Shown piece after piece: positions 35,901-49,040 of a stretch of 64,000 bases of DNA; positions within the stretch are counted from its first letter, which is position 1; every line of letters starts with the position of its first letter. The stretch spans positions 23,911,825 to 23,975,824 of the forward strand of contig NC_035171.2 in NCBI RefSeq assembly GCF_001659605.2, read 5' to 3'. This DNA is from Manihot esculenta (lineage: Eukaryota; Streptophyta; Magnoliopsida; Malpighiales; Euphorbiaceae). The notes below the pieces were generated by a model. The model was not told the origin of the DNA. It saw nothing but the letters and a program-made list of their open reading frames with translations, and searched no databases. The position numbers were made by a program, and so were the translations under genes.

Positions 35901-38195
35901 GGTAAAGTCCACTCACATCCTCCTCTTTCCATTTGCCTTTTTTACCAACACTACATTGGTAAGCCATGTAGGATATTGGACTTCATTTATTAAACCTGCA
36001 CTTAAAAGTTTTTTAACTTCTTCCTTAATCACCTGTTGTCTCTCTAGAGCAAACTTCCTTTTATTTTGTTGTACTAGTTTAACTGATTCATCAATAGACA
36101 GCTTGTGGGTGATTAGGGTCGGGTCTACACCTGTTATATCCTCTGGATACCATGCAAAGGTTTTCATTCTCCACTTTAGTAAATTCACCAAGTTATCTTT
36201 TACTACACTACTCAATGTAGTTCCAAAACACACCTTTTTATCTGCTTCTAAGAGAATCTCCTTCACCGAGTTCATCGGCTCTGCCTTCATATGAGAATCT
36301 GATTTTTCTAGTAGATCAATTGACATCATTGCTTTTTCGAGGCTTTTCATAGAATGCGTATAATATTCTTGCGTTGACTTTTGGCTGCCTTGAATAATCA
36401 CCAATCCCCCTAAAGCTGGCAACTTTAAACATAAAGCACCCATATTAATTACTATCCCGTAGTAGTTTAAGATCAGGAGATCGAGTATTACATTATAGGC
36501 AAGTGGAATGTCTACCACTACGAATTCTGCATACACCTCTCGCTTGTACTTTTCATTCCTTAGCACGAGTGAGAGATTAATGGTGCTAAGCTCTACCATG
36601 ATTTTGTCCCCTAACCCCACTAACGGGCAGGAGACTTTGGTTAGATTATTTTTATCCAAATCCAATTTATTAAGAACTCCCAAAATGAGCAGGTTAACAG
36701 AGCTACCTGTGTCTACTAAGAATCATCTTACATCATACCTGTTTAACCAGATGCTTATGACTAAAGGGTCATTATGCAGAGTTTATGTTATCCTGTCAAT
36801 TGGCCTGAATCTTACCTCCTATTTCGTCCATGGTCCTTATTTTATAGATATGACATCTTCAAGGGCATGCTTATTCTTTCATTTACAATTGCCAGGGCCT
36901 CCTGCAATCACATCTATAACCCCAACGAGTTCACTGTCAATAGGATTTTCTGGTATTCTTACCTCATGTGCGAGTCTTTTATCCTCTCTATCTTTCCTGG
37001 AAAACTTCCAAAGTGTGTCATCTCTTATTAATATTTCAATTTCATCCTTTAACTGGCGGCATTCTTCAGTCATGTGCCCGTGATCCTCATAGAAACGATA
37101 ATATTTTTTCCTTTCCCGTCTACCTGCTTTATCAGGGTTGAATTTAGAAGGTCATCTGACCTCTTTAATTTTTTCCTAATCCATATCAAAATATGCATTT
37201 GTGAATCATTTAGGAGAGTATAATTCCTATACTTATCTCAGTATTCCCTCTCTCGTGACATGTAATAATTCTTTTGATCTCCTTCATAGCCTCACCTTTC
37301 TGGTTTCTAGATTTTACTCTGACTTATCTTCTTATCCTCTCTTAGTGCCTAGACTTCATCGCCAATTGTATGTATTCTTTTAGCCTTATACATCAGCTAT
37401 TGATAGGTGGTTGCAGGATTCTTAATTAATGAACCCATGAACTTTATATTGCGAGTCCCCTTCTTTAGTGCTTCACAGGCTATTTTATGATTTAACTCTT
37501 CAATTTGTATCGTTTCAGCATTGAAACGTGAGATAAAACTCCTTAAAGACTCGCCTTTCCTTACTGAATTTTTTGCAAGTTTGAGGAGAGCTTTTTAAGA
37601 GGTATACAGGTGATAAATTTAGATTTAAAAAGCATAGCAAGTTGAGTAAAGCTATTGATAAAACCTGAATTCAGATGTTGGTACCATTTCTAGGTCAAAT
37701 CTGTAAGGGTGGATAGAAAGACCTGGCACAGTACGAAGTCGTTGACATCTTGGCGCTGCATTGTAGACTTGAAGATAGTTAAATGGCTCTTGGAGCCTGC
37801 TGTTCTACTATACTTGTCCAAACTAGACAGTTTGAACTTTGTGGAAATGATCTCTGCGAGGATTTCCTCTGACAAAGGCGAGGCATCATCCAGACCATAA
37901 TATTTCTCTTGTCCTTCTAGTACCTTTGTACAGCCCGAGCCAACTTCCAGTTGATGTCTCTTGGTGTCTCGTCTGATGATTCCTCATCCTCAACTTTGGC
38001 CTTACCTTTGGACTGCGTGTGAATTTCCTTCATCCGGGTCTTTGGAGTCTCAAAAGATGCTTCCTTCCTTATTCTAGGAGCCATGAATAAGGCCACTTCC
38101 CGAGTTTTGTATTGCTTAAGAGTTTCCTGTAGTTTCTTGATGTATTGTACCATCTGCTCATTATTTAAATTATTGAGGTCTGTCTCGTTGACCAT
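32901..38195 (-). pseudogene. gag-pol relic of the Tat element
   Basis: Minus-strand pieces in order: Gag N-terminus (38195-37917) and Gag core (37875 to about 37400, with ILAEIISTKFKLSSLDKYS and a QREGESLR-like segment); the post-Gag segment YEDHGHMTEECRQLKDEIE (about 37095-36880); protease with LVDTGSS (about 36719-36699, preceded by an in-frame TGA); RT (36683-35649, then the YVDD box near 35403-35418 after a 197-bp insert); RNase H (35210-34932); archaeal-type RNase H (34585-34403); integrase (33662-33417, where the second catalytic Asp reads as Glu in IENGRQF); and a C-terminal region ending at 32901. Several frameshifts and stops. Nothing in it can be expressed as a whole. Confidence 0.88.
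35457..35653. mobile_element. 197-bp TG...CA insertion inside the Tat RT (mini solo LTR)
   Basis: The insert starts TGTAACATCC and ends GGTGTTACA, so the terminal 7 bp are inverted repeats (TGTAACA/TGTTACA). Flanks are GTCTG and ATCTG, a 5-bp duplication with one change. The second Tat element (around 49780) has the uninterrupted RT at the same place. Size and ends fit a solo LTR of a small non-autonomous (TRIM-like) element; a MITE with short TIRs is possible but less likely. Confidence 0.7.
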
Positions 38196-38383
38196 GGGAG
38201 GAGTGTCCTGTCCATTGCCAAGGGTGAAGGAGATGATGGATCCCTTGTTGGCAGCACACTTAACAACAACTCATGAATTTTTAGCTTTTTTAAGAGTGAG
38301 AAATTAAAAAAGGATTCTAAGTGAAGAGGTAAATAGAAAGGGTAGACCAGATTTATTCCAAATAAACAAGAGAAATCAATGAG

Positions 38384-38403
38384 TTCCCAGCAATGAAATC
38401 AAA
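38384..38403 (-). promoter_or_regulatory. decayed primer-binding site of the Tat element
   Basis: Directly inside the 5' LTR. The minus-strand reading (TTTGATTTCATTGC...) resembles the primer site common in Athila/Tat elements (recalled as TTTGGCGCCGTTGC...). Most differences are C-to-T or G-to-A, as expected from decay of methylated DNA. tRNA-Asp as primer is inference. Confidence 0.4.
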
Positions 38404-38932
38404 TGATGTGGCCGAAAATGAGCTAAATATGATTTGTCAATCTGCAAAAAAAGAATGTGAGGTGGTAGGTGCCTAAAGGCAACCACTTCGACACTCAAGT
38501 CAGTAAATTTTTCAAGAAGGGCGAGTGTAAATAGAAAACTTAAATTTTAGAAGAGTGTGTTAGAATGCATACCTTGAACTCTGTATATATTTTATTTTTA
38601 TACTATAATAAAATAAGATTAGTTAGTGATTTTTCTGAAAATCCTACTAATACTGACTAGTGGATAAGGAGATTTTATAATTATAGATATAATAGAAATC
38701 TATTGTATAACATCTTTTAATGGTAACTAAATGTCATAAGAGATTTGTACATACACATAGGATGAGCATTCCTTTTATTGTTTCAAGCACCGACGATTCA
38801 GTTGACCGGGTCTTTTTTCTTATGAGTGAGACCTGAGTGATCAAATATTATAATATATTAAAATTTTGCCTCGTGGTACCATTATATGATGAAAACGCAT
38901 AATAATTTTTAGGCGATTATGGTGACATATTA
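38404..38932 (-). repeat. 5' LTR of the Tat element (529 bp)
   Basis: Begins TGATGTGGCCGAAAATGAGC on + and ends GACATATTA, so the terminal CA has mutated to TA. Pairs with 27939-28458 and is followed by the target duplication ATATT. Confidence 0.88.
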
Positions 38933-38937
38933 ATATT

Positions 38938-41580
38938 AATTTTTTTATTATTAAAAATTCAATTAATATAACAATATGTAATTTTATTATATATACTTTT
39001 TTATAATTTTATTTTATTAGAAATTTAATTAATATGAATTATTTTTTCTTCTTTATAATTTTGACTTTATTTTTACGATTCAAATTTAATAAATTAATTT
39101 TTATTAATAAATAGTAACTATTTTATTTTATAGATTATAAAATTTTAATTTCAATATATTGATTTTTTGTTAGTATTATACATGTTTTTAATGAAATCAA
39201 ATAATTTATAGGGAAAATGAATTATTTTTAAATTTTTTGCACTAATATTGAACTGTTGTTTTTTAATAAATTATTATAAAATTTAATTAAAAAGAATTCA
39301 AAAATAAATATAATTGAATAATTTTAAATTCAAATAAACTCCATAACTGATTTAAATAATAAAATTTAAAATAAATAAATTTAACAACAAATTAAATTTA
39401 ATATTTAAATTTGAGTAAATAGTGTTTAAATAAGAATAAAGAAAAATAAATGTATTTAAATTTTAAAAATAATTTACATAATAAATTTAAAATAAATTAA
39501 TATTAATAGCCAATAAAATTTATTTTTTATTAGATATAATATAAATAATCAAGAATGTTTTAGAATTCACATTATTTCCTGACCATTTCCACTTTTATAT
39601 ATATTATAAATAAAAAAAAATATTATTCATAAAACATTTTTTCTGAGAGAAAATCTAATATTTTTTATTTAATATTTTAATAATATTAAAACCTTTTCTA
39701 TTATAGATAGAAATTAAAATATTTACTTTAAAGCATAATAGAATTTGAAATGTTTAAATTAGTTGGGTTTGTTTTAGTATAAAAATTAAATATTGTAAAT
39801 TTAAACAAAGGTAAAAAAAAAATCTATGATCATTCTAGCATTAGTAGAACCAAAATAAAAATTAATAAAAGTAAAACTGCTATATTATGTCACAAAAAAA
39901 ACTTTTTAATACAAAATTTATTTTATATCACAAAATTAAAATTATTTTTTTAATGAATTTATTTAAGACTATTAATTTTATCAAAGTAGACATTATTTAA
40001 AAGAAAATTTATTATTTAGTTGTTATATTATAAAAAAATTCACTATAAATTTATTAATTTTAAAATGCCAAAATTTTAAAAAGTTTATTAATTAATTTTT
40101 TTTATAATTTTAATCATTAAATATTATAAAAAAATTAAAATACTTTCAATATGAAATAATTATTTAATAAATATTTTTATAAAACTGAATAATTTTTATA
40201 AGCACAATTATTTTATAATCACAACTCTAATCAATATTTAAAAAAATAAATATTTAATTAAATCTACATAATCAATTTTTTAATTTTAATTAACTATACA
40301 TTCTAAAAATATTTAACTCTTATTATTTTAATTAATTTTTAGATATTTACTATAATTATAAAAAAAATTAAAAATTTTGGTTATAATATTAAAATTTTTT
40401 AATTTTAGCTTTGTCAAATTGAATAAATTATTTTACAAATTAACTATAATTATATTAAATTTAAAAAACAGAGTTGTGTTATCTAAAATTAAAAAATTTT
40501 AATTATAATCACAAATAAATATAAAGTTTTGCCATTTATGTTCAATAGACTTTTTAACCTATCATATAAGTTTTAAGCAAATTTCTAATTGTATAATTTG
40601 TTTTAATAATATATCAAACTTGGTATAAAAAATATTAATAATAACTTAATGCTTAAAATCACAAAAAATAAAAAAGTTATAAAAATTAATTAATATAATT
40701 AAGTGTTATTATTTACACAAATCACTTGAAAAATATAAATTTATAAACTATTATATAATTAATTATAATTAAATGTTCATGAAAAACATACAATCTTTCT
40801 TAATTAAACTAAATTTGTGAATATTACAAAACAGTTTTAAAATTTTAATTTTTTATTAAATATATTAAAATAAATTAAATATTTTGAATGAATTAATAAA
40901 TTTCTAGGATTAAGATCCAAGAATTACTAAATTTCCAAATTATGAACTGTAATAGAGTTTTTATATATATAAATTAGAGTTACTATTAGTAATATTAAAA
41001 TTTTATTTTTTATTAGTTATAATAATATTAAAAACTAAATTTATTTTTAAATTTAATTTTTCGTATCAACTTTTATCGTTGTGTATTATTAGTGATGGTT
41101 TGGGTATAGTTAAAAATTATTACAGATGAATTTAGAGGATATTTGTATTAGCTTATAATCTAGTCAAATTAATTTATAATTTCTAAAAATTTACAAGATT
41201 TTTTACGAGTATTTAATTCGGTTTAAAATTAAATACAACGGAATATACTGAAAATTAAAATTTTAGTATTTATAAAAATTAAATTTAATTAATTTTTAAC
41301 AGAAATTAAATTAAATCGAATCGAATTAGTTTAATTTGATTTGATTCGATTTGATCGGTTTGATTTTTTAATAAATTTTTTAATTTTTATATTTTACTTT
41401 TAATATTATAAAATTTAGTTAAAATTTAATTTTAATTATAATTTAATCTCTTTATATTATTAAAAATAATATATTATTATCATTGATCGCTTCGATTTGA
41501 TTTTTTTAATTTTTCGTAACTAAAATTGAATCGAATTAAAACCATCCGTCGGAGGCAATTGCAAAACCGCATTTATTTAT
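38938..41580. other. very AT-rich intergenic DNA
   Basis: Long A/T runs, no gene. Its right end (about 41200-41545) is a member of the dispersed AT-rich repeat also seen at 25173 and 58000, with the characteristic AATCGAATT-type ends. Confidence 0.45.
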
Positions 41581-41617
41581 GGGTTTCATAGGCCCTGCAC
41601 AGTATCCGCACCTATCT

Positions 41618-41633
41618 TGGGCCTCTCTGGGCT
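41618..41633 (+). promoter_or_regulatory. tandem Site II elements in the MTSSB promoter
   Basis: TGGGCC (41618-41623) and TGGGCT (41628-41633), 10 bp apart and about 200 bp upstream of the MTSSB start codon. Pairs of TGGGCY elements are bound by TCP transcription factors and are common in nuclear genes for mitochondrial proteins and DNA replication. Confidence 0.55.
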
Positions 41634-41713
41634 TGGCCGCTCTTTCTTTCTCTTCGCTTTTCTTTCTAATGTTCCTTGCTCACGCTTTCACTATTTCCTC
41701 TGCTGCGCGCCCC

Positions 41714-41796
41714 CCTAGACTCCTCTTCTCTGCATAAACCCGCCTAGACTCCTCTTCTCTGCATAAACCCGCCTAGACTCCTCTTCTCTGCATTAA
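41714..41796 (+). repeat. 29-bp tandem repeat x ~3 in the MTSSB 5' leader
   Basis: The unit CCTAGACTCCTCTTCTCTGC... begins at 41714, 41743 and 41772 (29-bp period) with almost no differences. It ends about 30 bp before the MTSSB ATG, so it lies in the promoter-proximal or 5' UTR region. It is pyrimidine-rich. Confidence 0.9.
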
Positions 41797-41827
41797 ACTG
41801 GTGATTCAGTTAGTTAAATAGCCGAGA

Positions 41828-43746
41828 ATGAGTTCACTTGCGGCCAGATTCGCTAAGTTGTTAAGAGTGTCTTGTCCTACCAGGCGTAGCTCTCCTCCAG
41901 GTATCTTTCTCCTTTTCCGTATGTATATGTATATGCGTGCGTGTTTATGTTCTTAGCTTATGGATAAATTTGTGGTTCAATTTATTTAATTCCATGTAAG
42001 GGTTTTGTTCAAAACCCTCTTGGAATAAAAAATTTTCAGATAAATTTTATCGAAAAGATGGTGTGCACTAGAAAATTTATTCTTAAAGTGCGGGTTTTTT
42101 AAGGAATATTGTGAAATGGGTGTCTTGACTTGAGGTGGATTTTTGAGTGATTGTAGTGGTGGGCTTGAGGTCGTGGTACTCAACTGTGTCGTCTAATGGA
42201 GACAATGATTGTGCGAAGGATGATGAATTGGACGTGGAGTTTGATGATGTACTTAGTGAAAAGCCAGAGTTACAGCTCCAAGGTGTGGATCCCCGGAAAG
42301 GTTGGGGATTCCGTGGTGTCCACAAGGTGATTGATGTCAAATGTTCAATGACTGGATCAGTCATTAACTTTGCCGTTGAATATTAATATAGATCCGGTGG
42401 TGTTAAGTATGACTGATTTCCCAGGAGGTTAAATTGTAGATAATGTATTTGTATTATCCTGTATCTTTATCTGTTCTTGTGTAAATCAACTTCTTGTAAT
42501 TTACACAGGCGATCCTCTGTGGTAAAGTTGGGCAAGCTCCAGTGCAGAAGATCTTGAGGAATGGTCGAACTGTAACCATATTTACTGTGGGAACAGGAGG
42601 CATGTTTGACCAAAGAATTGTGGGAGCAAAAGACTTGCCAAAACCTGCTCAGTGGCATCGAATTGCTGTGCACAATGATGTGCTTGGCGCTTATTCTGTA
42701 CAACAACTTGCCAAAAAGTATATATTCATTTATTAAATATATCAACTTAACTGTCCTTAAGAGAGAAGGAGAGAGAGACAGAGGAGCTTAGTTTTCTCTT
42801 AAGTAATTAAGTTGTCTTTTAGTCTCATGAATGGACCTTCATTTGCAGTTCCTCTGTTTATGTTGAGGGTGACATTGAGACTAGGATTTACAATGACAGT
42901 GTAAGTGGTGAAGTCAAAAACATTCCGGAGATTTGTGTTCGTCGAGATGGTATGTCTCTTTGTATATCCTGCCTACACACTGTTGGTTTTCCCCATTTAC
43001 ACATGGTATTCTTCTCTTAAAGGTTTAGGATAGTGTTGAATATTGTTGTTGTTGTTATTATTATTAGTTTATTACTACTACTACTACTAATTGGACATAC
43101 ATCTTTGCTTTTGATATTATCAGTGTTAAATGCGAAGGTGGATGATATGGCCTTTATGTAGTTTCTGAACTCATTTCTCAACATTTTCTCTTCTGGTTAT
43201 AATGCATCATAGTTACATGTACTGTTTGTTAAATGAAAACAAAATTTTGCTCCTTTGACATTTGTATTGTTACTCGTGTCTCTAATGTAGCTTTTTTCTT
43301 TTCTCTTTTTTGTCCCCTCCATGTGTAAATCGATTTGGAAGAATGAGGATGTGGAAATGATTCCAGAAAATGTCGCATAGTTCTATGGACATTCTTAGAT
43401 TGGAAATTCTTTCTTTATTTATAATTGTATTGTACACTTCTATCCTCATATGTGTGGTACTGTTGTTTACTCCTTGCAGGGAAAATTCGTCTTATAACCT
43501 CTGGAAAACCAATCAGTGATATTTCTTTTGAGGATCTACGTAAGTTTTATTTTCTTACTAGCATTATTAAAGGTGATAGGAGGACATATAATGAAGCACT
43601 TCCATGTTAAAGACAGCTTAATTGGGCATAGTTGAGGATTATCACTTACTTCCAATTTATAGTTACCTTTGAGCTACATGTCACTTCATGCTTTCAATCT
43701 TGTAAATTGTCTATGTTTGTTTGCAGGAGAGGGATTGTTTAGCTGA
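41828..43746 (+). CDS. MTSSB: mitochondrial single-stranded DNA-binding protein
   Basis: Six exons: 41828-41900, 42157-42326, 42509-42717, 42849-42949, 43480-43539 and 43727-43746. All introns are GT-AG with matching phases; total 633 nt, 210 residues. The first 40 or so residues are rich in Arg, Ser and Leu without acids (RFAKLLRVSCPTRRSSPP), typical of a mitochondrial presequence. The rest is an SSB OB-fold: RKGWGFRGVHK, GKVGQAPVQKILRNGRTVT, GMFDQRIVGAKDLPKPAQWH and SSVYVEGDIETRIYNDS are the segments by which I recognise plant MTSSB (Arabidopsis At4g11060). It coats ssDNA during mitochondrial DNA replication, repair and recombination. The last exon codes only REGLFS and the stop. Exon 2's acceptor (42155-42156) is chosen by frame. 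Confidence 0.93.
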
Positions 43747-46700
43747 AAGATGGTGCATTACAGAAAACTGAATCTCAAAAAGCAGGAGCAACTAACTTTT
43801 TGTAAGAAATTGATATTGTTTTCGCTATAGTGACAAATTGGTTTAACTTTTAAGTGTTCCTGTCTACCATTTGGTTGTTTAGCATGCCTTTTCTCTAGCA
43901 TGATCATCAGTGTAACTGGATGGTGGTGTATACACTTTATTATTTCTTTGTTTGGTGCATAACAGCATGTTGGTAATTGGAATTAAAATTGCCTAAGAAA
44001 CTAAGTGGAATTAATTATCCACATAAACACTCACATAATTTTATTAAAACAAAAATACTCTCACAAATATAAAGCATTTTTCACACATTATAACTCATAG
44101 GAGTTTTTTTTTTTTTTTAACTTAACTCATTGGAGCTATATCTCTATTTTTTATCCACATAAATGTCTCTCACTCTTAATATTTGCACTCTAGAAATTCT
44201 GGTACAAATGTTGTAACTAGCACCCTTTTTGTAGATAAAAGTTTCTTTAACATTAAGAAAATGGACTTGATTGGTTAATGACTTATTTGTTGGCAGCTTG
44301 CATATTTGCATGAGTTGATGCTTCAACTTTGTAAATTCTTAATTGAGAAGAATTGATAATGTGGCCATACTTGATTTACCTCTAACACAGTCTGCATTAG
44401 GATTTGAATATAAGATTTTCAAGTTGAATTCAAATTCCAACCGTTGGGAGTATCCCTTTTGGGATATATATTTGGCTAACTATTTGTATTAAGATAATAT
44501 AACCAAATAGTTATTGTAAGAAACCTTGGAGAAAGCGTTAGACTAAGGAACAAGGAATTTTTATAGCATATATCAACTTAAATAATGTTATATTATGCAA
44601 TAACCTGTGGTTCTCACACTTCTTTCTATTAAATTCTAGCTGAGCATTTTGAAGACTACATGTTACTCTATTTATATTTTTACCCATAGAAAGCAAATTC
44701 ATTCCTGCAAATGATAAATGTCTGCAGTGGTCAGCCTCTTAGGAAATCTGCTATTAACCATGTTTGATATTATCCACAAAAGAAGATTAGCAGTTAAATG
44801 CATTTGGTATACCTAAATAATTTTTAGGTTTCTTGAAAACTTTAAATTAGAGTTATTCCAAACAAACAAGACCGGAGTATAAATGAGTTGAATTATTATA
44901 TATATATTTTTTATTTTTTTATTTTTTTAAAAATACATTTTTTTAATATATACTGGTTTTATTATTTAATTATTATGATTAAAATTTTTAGTTGATAACT
45001 AATATTTTCTTTTATTAAAAGATAAACTTTAATTTTATAAATTATATAAATGTTTGATTAAGTAATTTATAACTAGGAATTAAATAGATACTCTTAACAA
45101 AATAAGAAGATTATTCTCAAAACAAGAAGCTATTAATAATTCATTCTTAATTAAGTAAAAAATTACAGCAAAAAAAATAAAGTTGTGCTATAAATTTTTT
45201 TTGTTGAAGTACAATTCATTAACTCTTATATTTTGTATAAATATATAAATTTAATTATATAATTAATTAATATATTTTCTATATAAATTTATTAGTAGAT
45301 TTAATATTTGTAAGATAAATAAATATTAGTCAAAGTAATTTTTTTAAATAATTTAATATTTTTATAATTAGATACTTTTAATTTATAATCAAAATTAATA
45401 ATAAGGATGGCTACGCCTAGATTATCCACAAATTATTATATTCAAATCTAAATTCAATTAATATTTTTTAATATCCAAAAAATATATTTTTAATTAATAA
45501 TTTTCATTTTAAAAAATTAATATTTTAAGAAAAACAAATTCTATTTTTTTAAAGGAAAGATTTTTAATTAATTGATATTTAAATCATTTCAAATTAATGC
45601 ATTAGATATTATTGGAAGCACTCAAGGCTTAATACGGTGATACGTGCATTTTAAGTAAATCTGATTTTACTATCTAATTTTCATTAAAAAAAATGTTATT
45701 GTAAAATTATTAAATTATTTTAATATAATATGTACATTTTGATTAATATTTATGATTAATAATAATCACTATTATAAGTTTATCATAAATATGTGTTTTT
45801 TTGAAATCAATAATATTTTATTTTATTTTATTTTTTAATCAATTCTCTTTATTTGTAATAAAATAATTTATTTTCTTAAATTAATTTTTTTTAAAAAAAT
45901 TCAAATTATGAATAATTTATAAGAATTCATTTGAATTATTTTATTATAAAATAAATAAATTTCAAAAGAAATTATAATAGCAATATAATGTCATTAGTTT
46001 ATGATGTGATCTGATTGATTATAAAGGTTTTTTAATTTAGTGAAATTAAAATTCATTAAAATAAAAAATTAATTTTGTATTATAATTTCACATAAAAATG
46101 TTTACAATATATAATTAATATATATATATATATATATATATATTAATCTCGTCATTAAATATATTAAATAGCCTGACAATGTTCTCGTATAAATTATTTA
46201 TATTTTATTATTCACTAAATAATTTTAATATTTTATAGTATTTTAATAAAATTTAGAAATTTATTTTTTTTTTTATTTTTCTTATTTTAAAATATGTCCA
46301 TATATATTATTTTGGCTTTAATCTGCTACCATTTTAATAAAAATTAAGATGTTATAATTTTTTTTATTTATGTAATACTTTTTAATTATTAATTGAAAAA
46401 TAATTTTAAAATTTACATATAAAAAATATAGATTGTCCTAGGATTTTATTTTAAATTTAATATTTAGAATATGTTTATATTTCTTTCCAAATTAATGCAA
46501 AAATCTCATTTACATAATCCTTATCACCTTTGAAATCATTAGTCACTTCACAAAATCCCAAAGTTCATATATTTATCAATCTATCCAACCATAACTAACC
46601 TAAACCTTAGGAAAACAATAAAGTTAAATTTAATTTATTAATATATTTCACTGCATTCAAACTATAATTTTACTAGTTTAATTCAATTTATTATTTAAAA

Positions 46701-47574
46701 ATTTTTAAATTTAATCTATAAAATCTCATTTTTTATAAGAGATAATTATTTACAATTTGTTAATCATTTATCATTTATAAAAATAATTATTTAAACAATA
46801 ATTATCATTTATAATTATTATCATTTACCATTTTAAAAAATTATTCTTTGTCATTTATAATAATAATTATAAAATTTTGTTAACTAACTAAAGTTAATTT
46901 AAAGAATAAAATTATCATTTATAATAATAATTCTTTTTCTTAAGTTTTTGTATTTAGCAAAATTATTTTTGTGAAAATTGATTTTGAATTAAAAATAAAT
47001 TTGGTCAAAATTATTAGAATTTTGTAAGAAATTATTTCACTTAAAAATATTTACATCAAAATTATTTAATTAGTCTTTAAAAATACTTTTTATTTTCTTT
47101 TTTTCTTTATTTTTTATTTTTTATTTATTTTTATTTTTTATTTTTAATTAATAACTGCTCTTTATAAAAATTATTTTAATTTAATATTGACTATTAATAC
47201 TTAATATATTTATAATTAACATTAATAAATTTATTATATTATTTTGATAATTAAAAAATAATTTTTATATTTTTTAATGGTAAAAATTATGTAAAATTCA
47301 GATTTTAAATGTTATAAAAATATTAATAATGATTTATCATGATAAAAATAATTGTAATTTATAAAAAATAAATATTTATGTTTAATTTAAAAATAATATA
47401 ATAATGAATAAATTAAATGAATTTAAATTTTATTATTAATTTATCTAATATAAAAGAGTTAAATGGAATTCTAATACATTTAAATTGATTTTAAATAAAT
47501 ATATTTTTTTATAAATTGAAATTAATTAATTTTTATTGTAGAATTCAATTTTTTTTTTATATATAAATTGAATG
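43747..47574. other. 3' flank of MTSSB and AT-rich intergenic DNA
   Basis: The first few hundred bases are the MTSSB 3' region. The rest, especially 44880-47570, is extremely AT-rich, with no supportable gene. It includes a (TA)n tract near 46119-46143. Confidence 0.45.
46119..46143. repeat. (TA)n microsatellite
   Basis: About 12 TA dinucleotides in AT-rich intergenic DNA. Confidence 0.9.
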
Positions 47575-49040
47575 GAATTGTCCCTAGCATCAATTAACAA
47601 CCAATTATGAGTTATTAAAAATAATGAATTTTTATATACCTAACTACTTGATGATTCTCAAAGCTATTATTACGGTCTCGTATTCGGCTATAATGTTGGT
47701 GGTATTGAAGGCAAGCTTTGCCGCATACTGAAGCTTTATACTGGTTTAAGACTGCAACAGGATCCCGATTCCTAAACTCTCAGCCTCTCAAGCTCCATTT
47801 GCCCAAAATTTCCACTCTTTCATGGTTGCTTTAGAGGACTCCAAAGGTTCTAATGATGGAGTTATTTTCGTGAAAAAATTGGCTAGTATTTAGGGTTTCA
47901 TGGCTTTCCTTAGAATATACCTGATGCCATAGGCCGACAATATTACCACCCAAAGGTTCTAATGATTGAGTCAAGTGTTAATCACCCATTACTGCTATCT
48001 TGGCTAGATGATCCGCCTTTTTATTATTGCCTCTAGTTATCTGAAAAAGTTTACAGTTACCTTGCCCATCTCTGACTCTCTTCATTAAGTACCGAACCCT
48101 TTCCTCGTATTTGACGAGGCTCAGTTCTCAGACTTTGAATTGTCCCTAGCATCAATTAACAACCAATTATGAGTCACTAAAAATAATGAAATTTTATATA
48201 TCTAACTGCTTGATGATTCTCAAAGCTATTATTATGGCATCGTATTCAGCTACATTGTTGGTGGTATTGAAGGCAAGCTTTGCCGCATACTGAAGCTTTA
48301 TATTGGTTTCAGACTGCAATAGGATCCCGATTCCTAAACCCTCAGCCTCTGAAGCTCCATTTGCCCAAAATTTCCACTCTTTCATGGTTGCTTTAGAGGA
48401 CTCCAAAGGTTCTAATGATGGAGTTATTTTCGTGAAAAAATTGGCTAGTATTTAGGGTTTCATGGCTTTCCTTAGAATATACCTGATGCCATAGGCCGAC
48501 AATATTACCGCCTAAAAGTTCTAATGATTGAGTCAAGTGTTGATCACCCATTACTGCCATCTTGCCTAGATGATTCGCCTTTTTATTATTGCCTCTGGTT
48601 ATCTGAAAAAGTTTACAGTTACCTTGCCCATCTCTGACTCTCTTCATTAAGGACCGAATCCTTTCCTCGTATTTGACGAGGCTCAGTTCTCAGACTTTGA
48701 ATTGTCCCTAGCATTAATTAACAACCAATATATCTAACTGCTTGATGATTCTCAAAGCTATTATTACGGCCTCGTATTCGGCTACATTGTTGCTGGTATT
48801 GAAGGCAAGCTTTGCCGCATACTGAAGCTTTATACTGGTTTGAGACTGCATTAGGATCCCGATTCCTAAACCCTCAGCCTCTCAAGCTCCATTTGCCCAA
48901 AATTTCCACTCTTTCATGGTTGCTTTAGAGGACTCTAAAGGTTCTAATGATGCAGCCATTTTCGTGAAAAAATTGGCTAGTATTTGGGGTTTCATGGCTT
49001 TCCTTAGAACATACCTAATGCCATAGGCCGACAATATTAC
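47575..49040. repeat. 562-bp tandem repeat x ~2.6 containing the second RNase H
   Basis: Units start at GAATTGTCCCTAGC: 47575, 48137 and 48699, exactly 562 bp apart. Copies 1 and 2 are nearly identical. Copy 3 lacks about 36 bp after AACAACCAAT and runs into the rest of pol near 49040. Each unit carries the archaeal-type RNase H plus adjoining linker. Copies are far more alike than the two Tat elements are to each other, so the duplication is younger than the insertion. Confidence 0.9.

Larger units (their letters stand above)
27939..38932 (-). mobile_element. Tat-lineage Ty3 retrotransposon with antisense gene
   Basis: Two homologous LTRs (27939-28458 and 38404-38932) flank a minus-strand gag-pol relic. 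The 5-bp target duplication ATATT is exact (27934-27938 and 38933-38937). The pol relic carries, besides the ordinary RNase H, a second RNase H of the archaeal type (NNAAEYEAMIMALRI), the hallmark of the Tat lineage. Between pol and the left-hand (3') LTR lie a tandem-repeat block and a gene on the opposite strand, also typical of Tat elements. Later insertions are a solo copia LTR (29787-31214) and a 197-bp TG...CA unit (35457-35653). Many stops and clearly diverged LTRs show that it is old. Confidence 0.92.
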
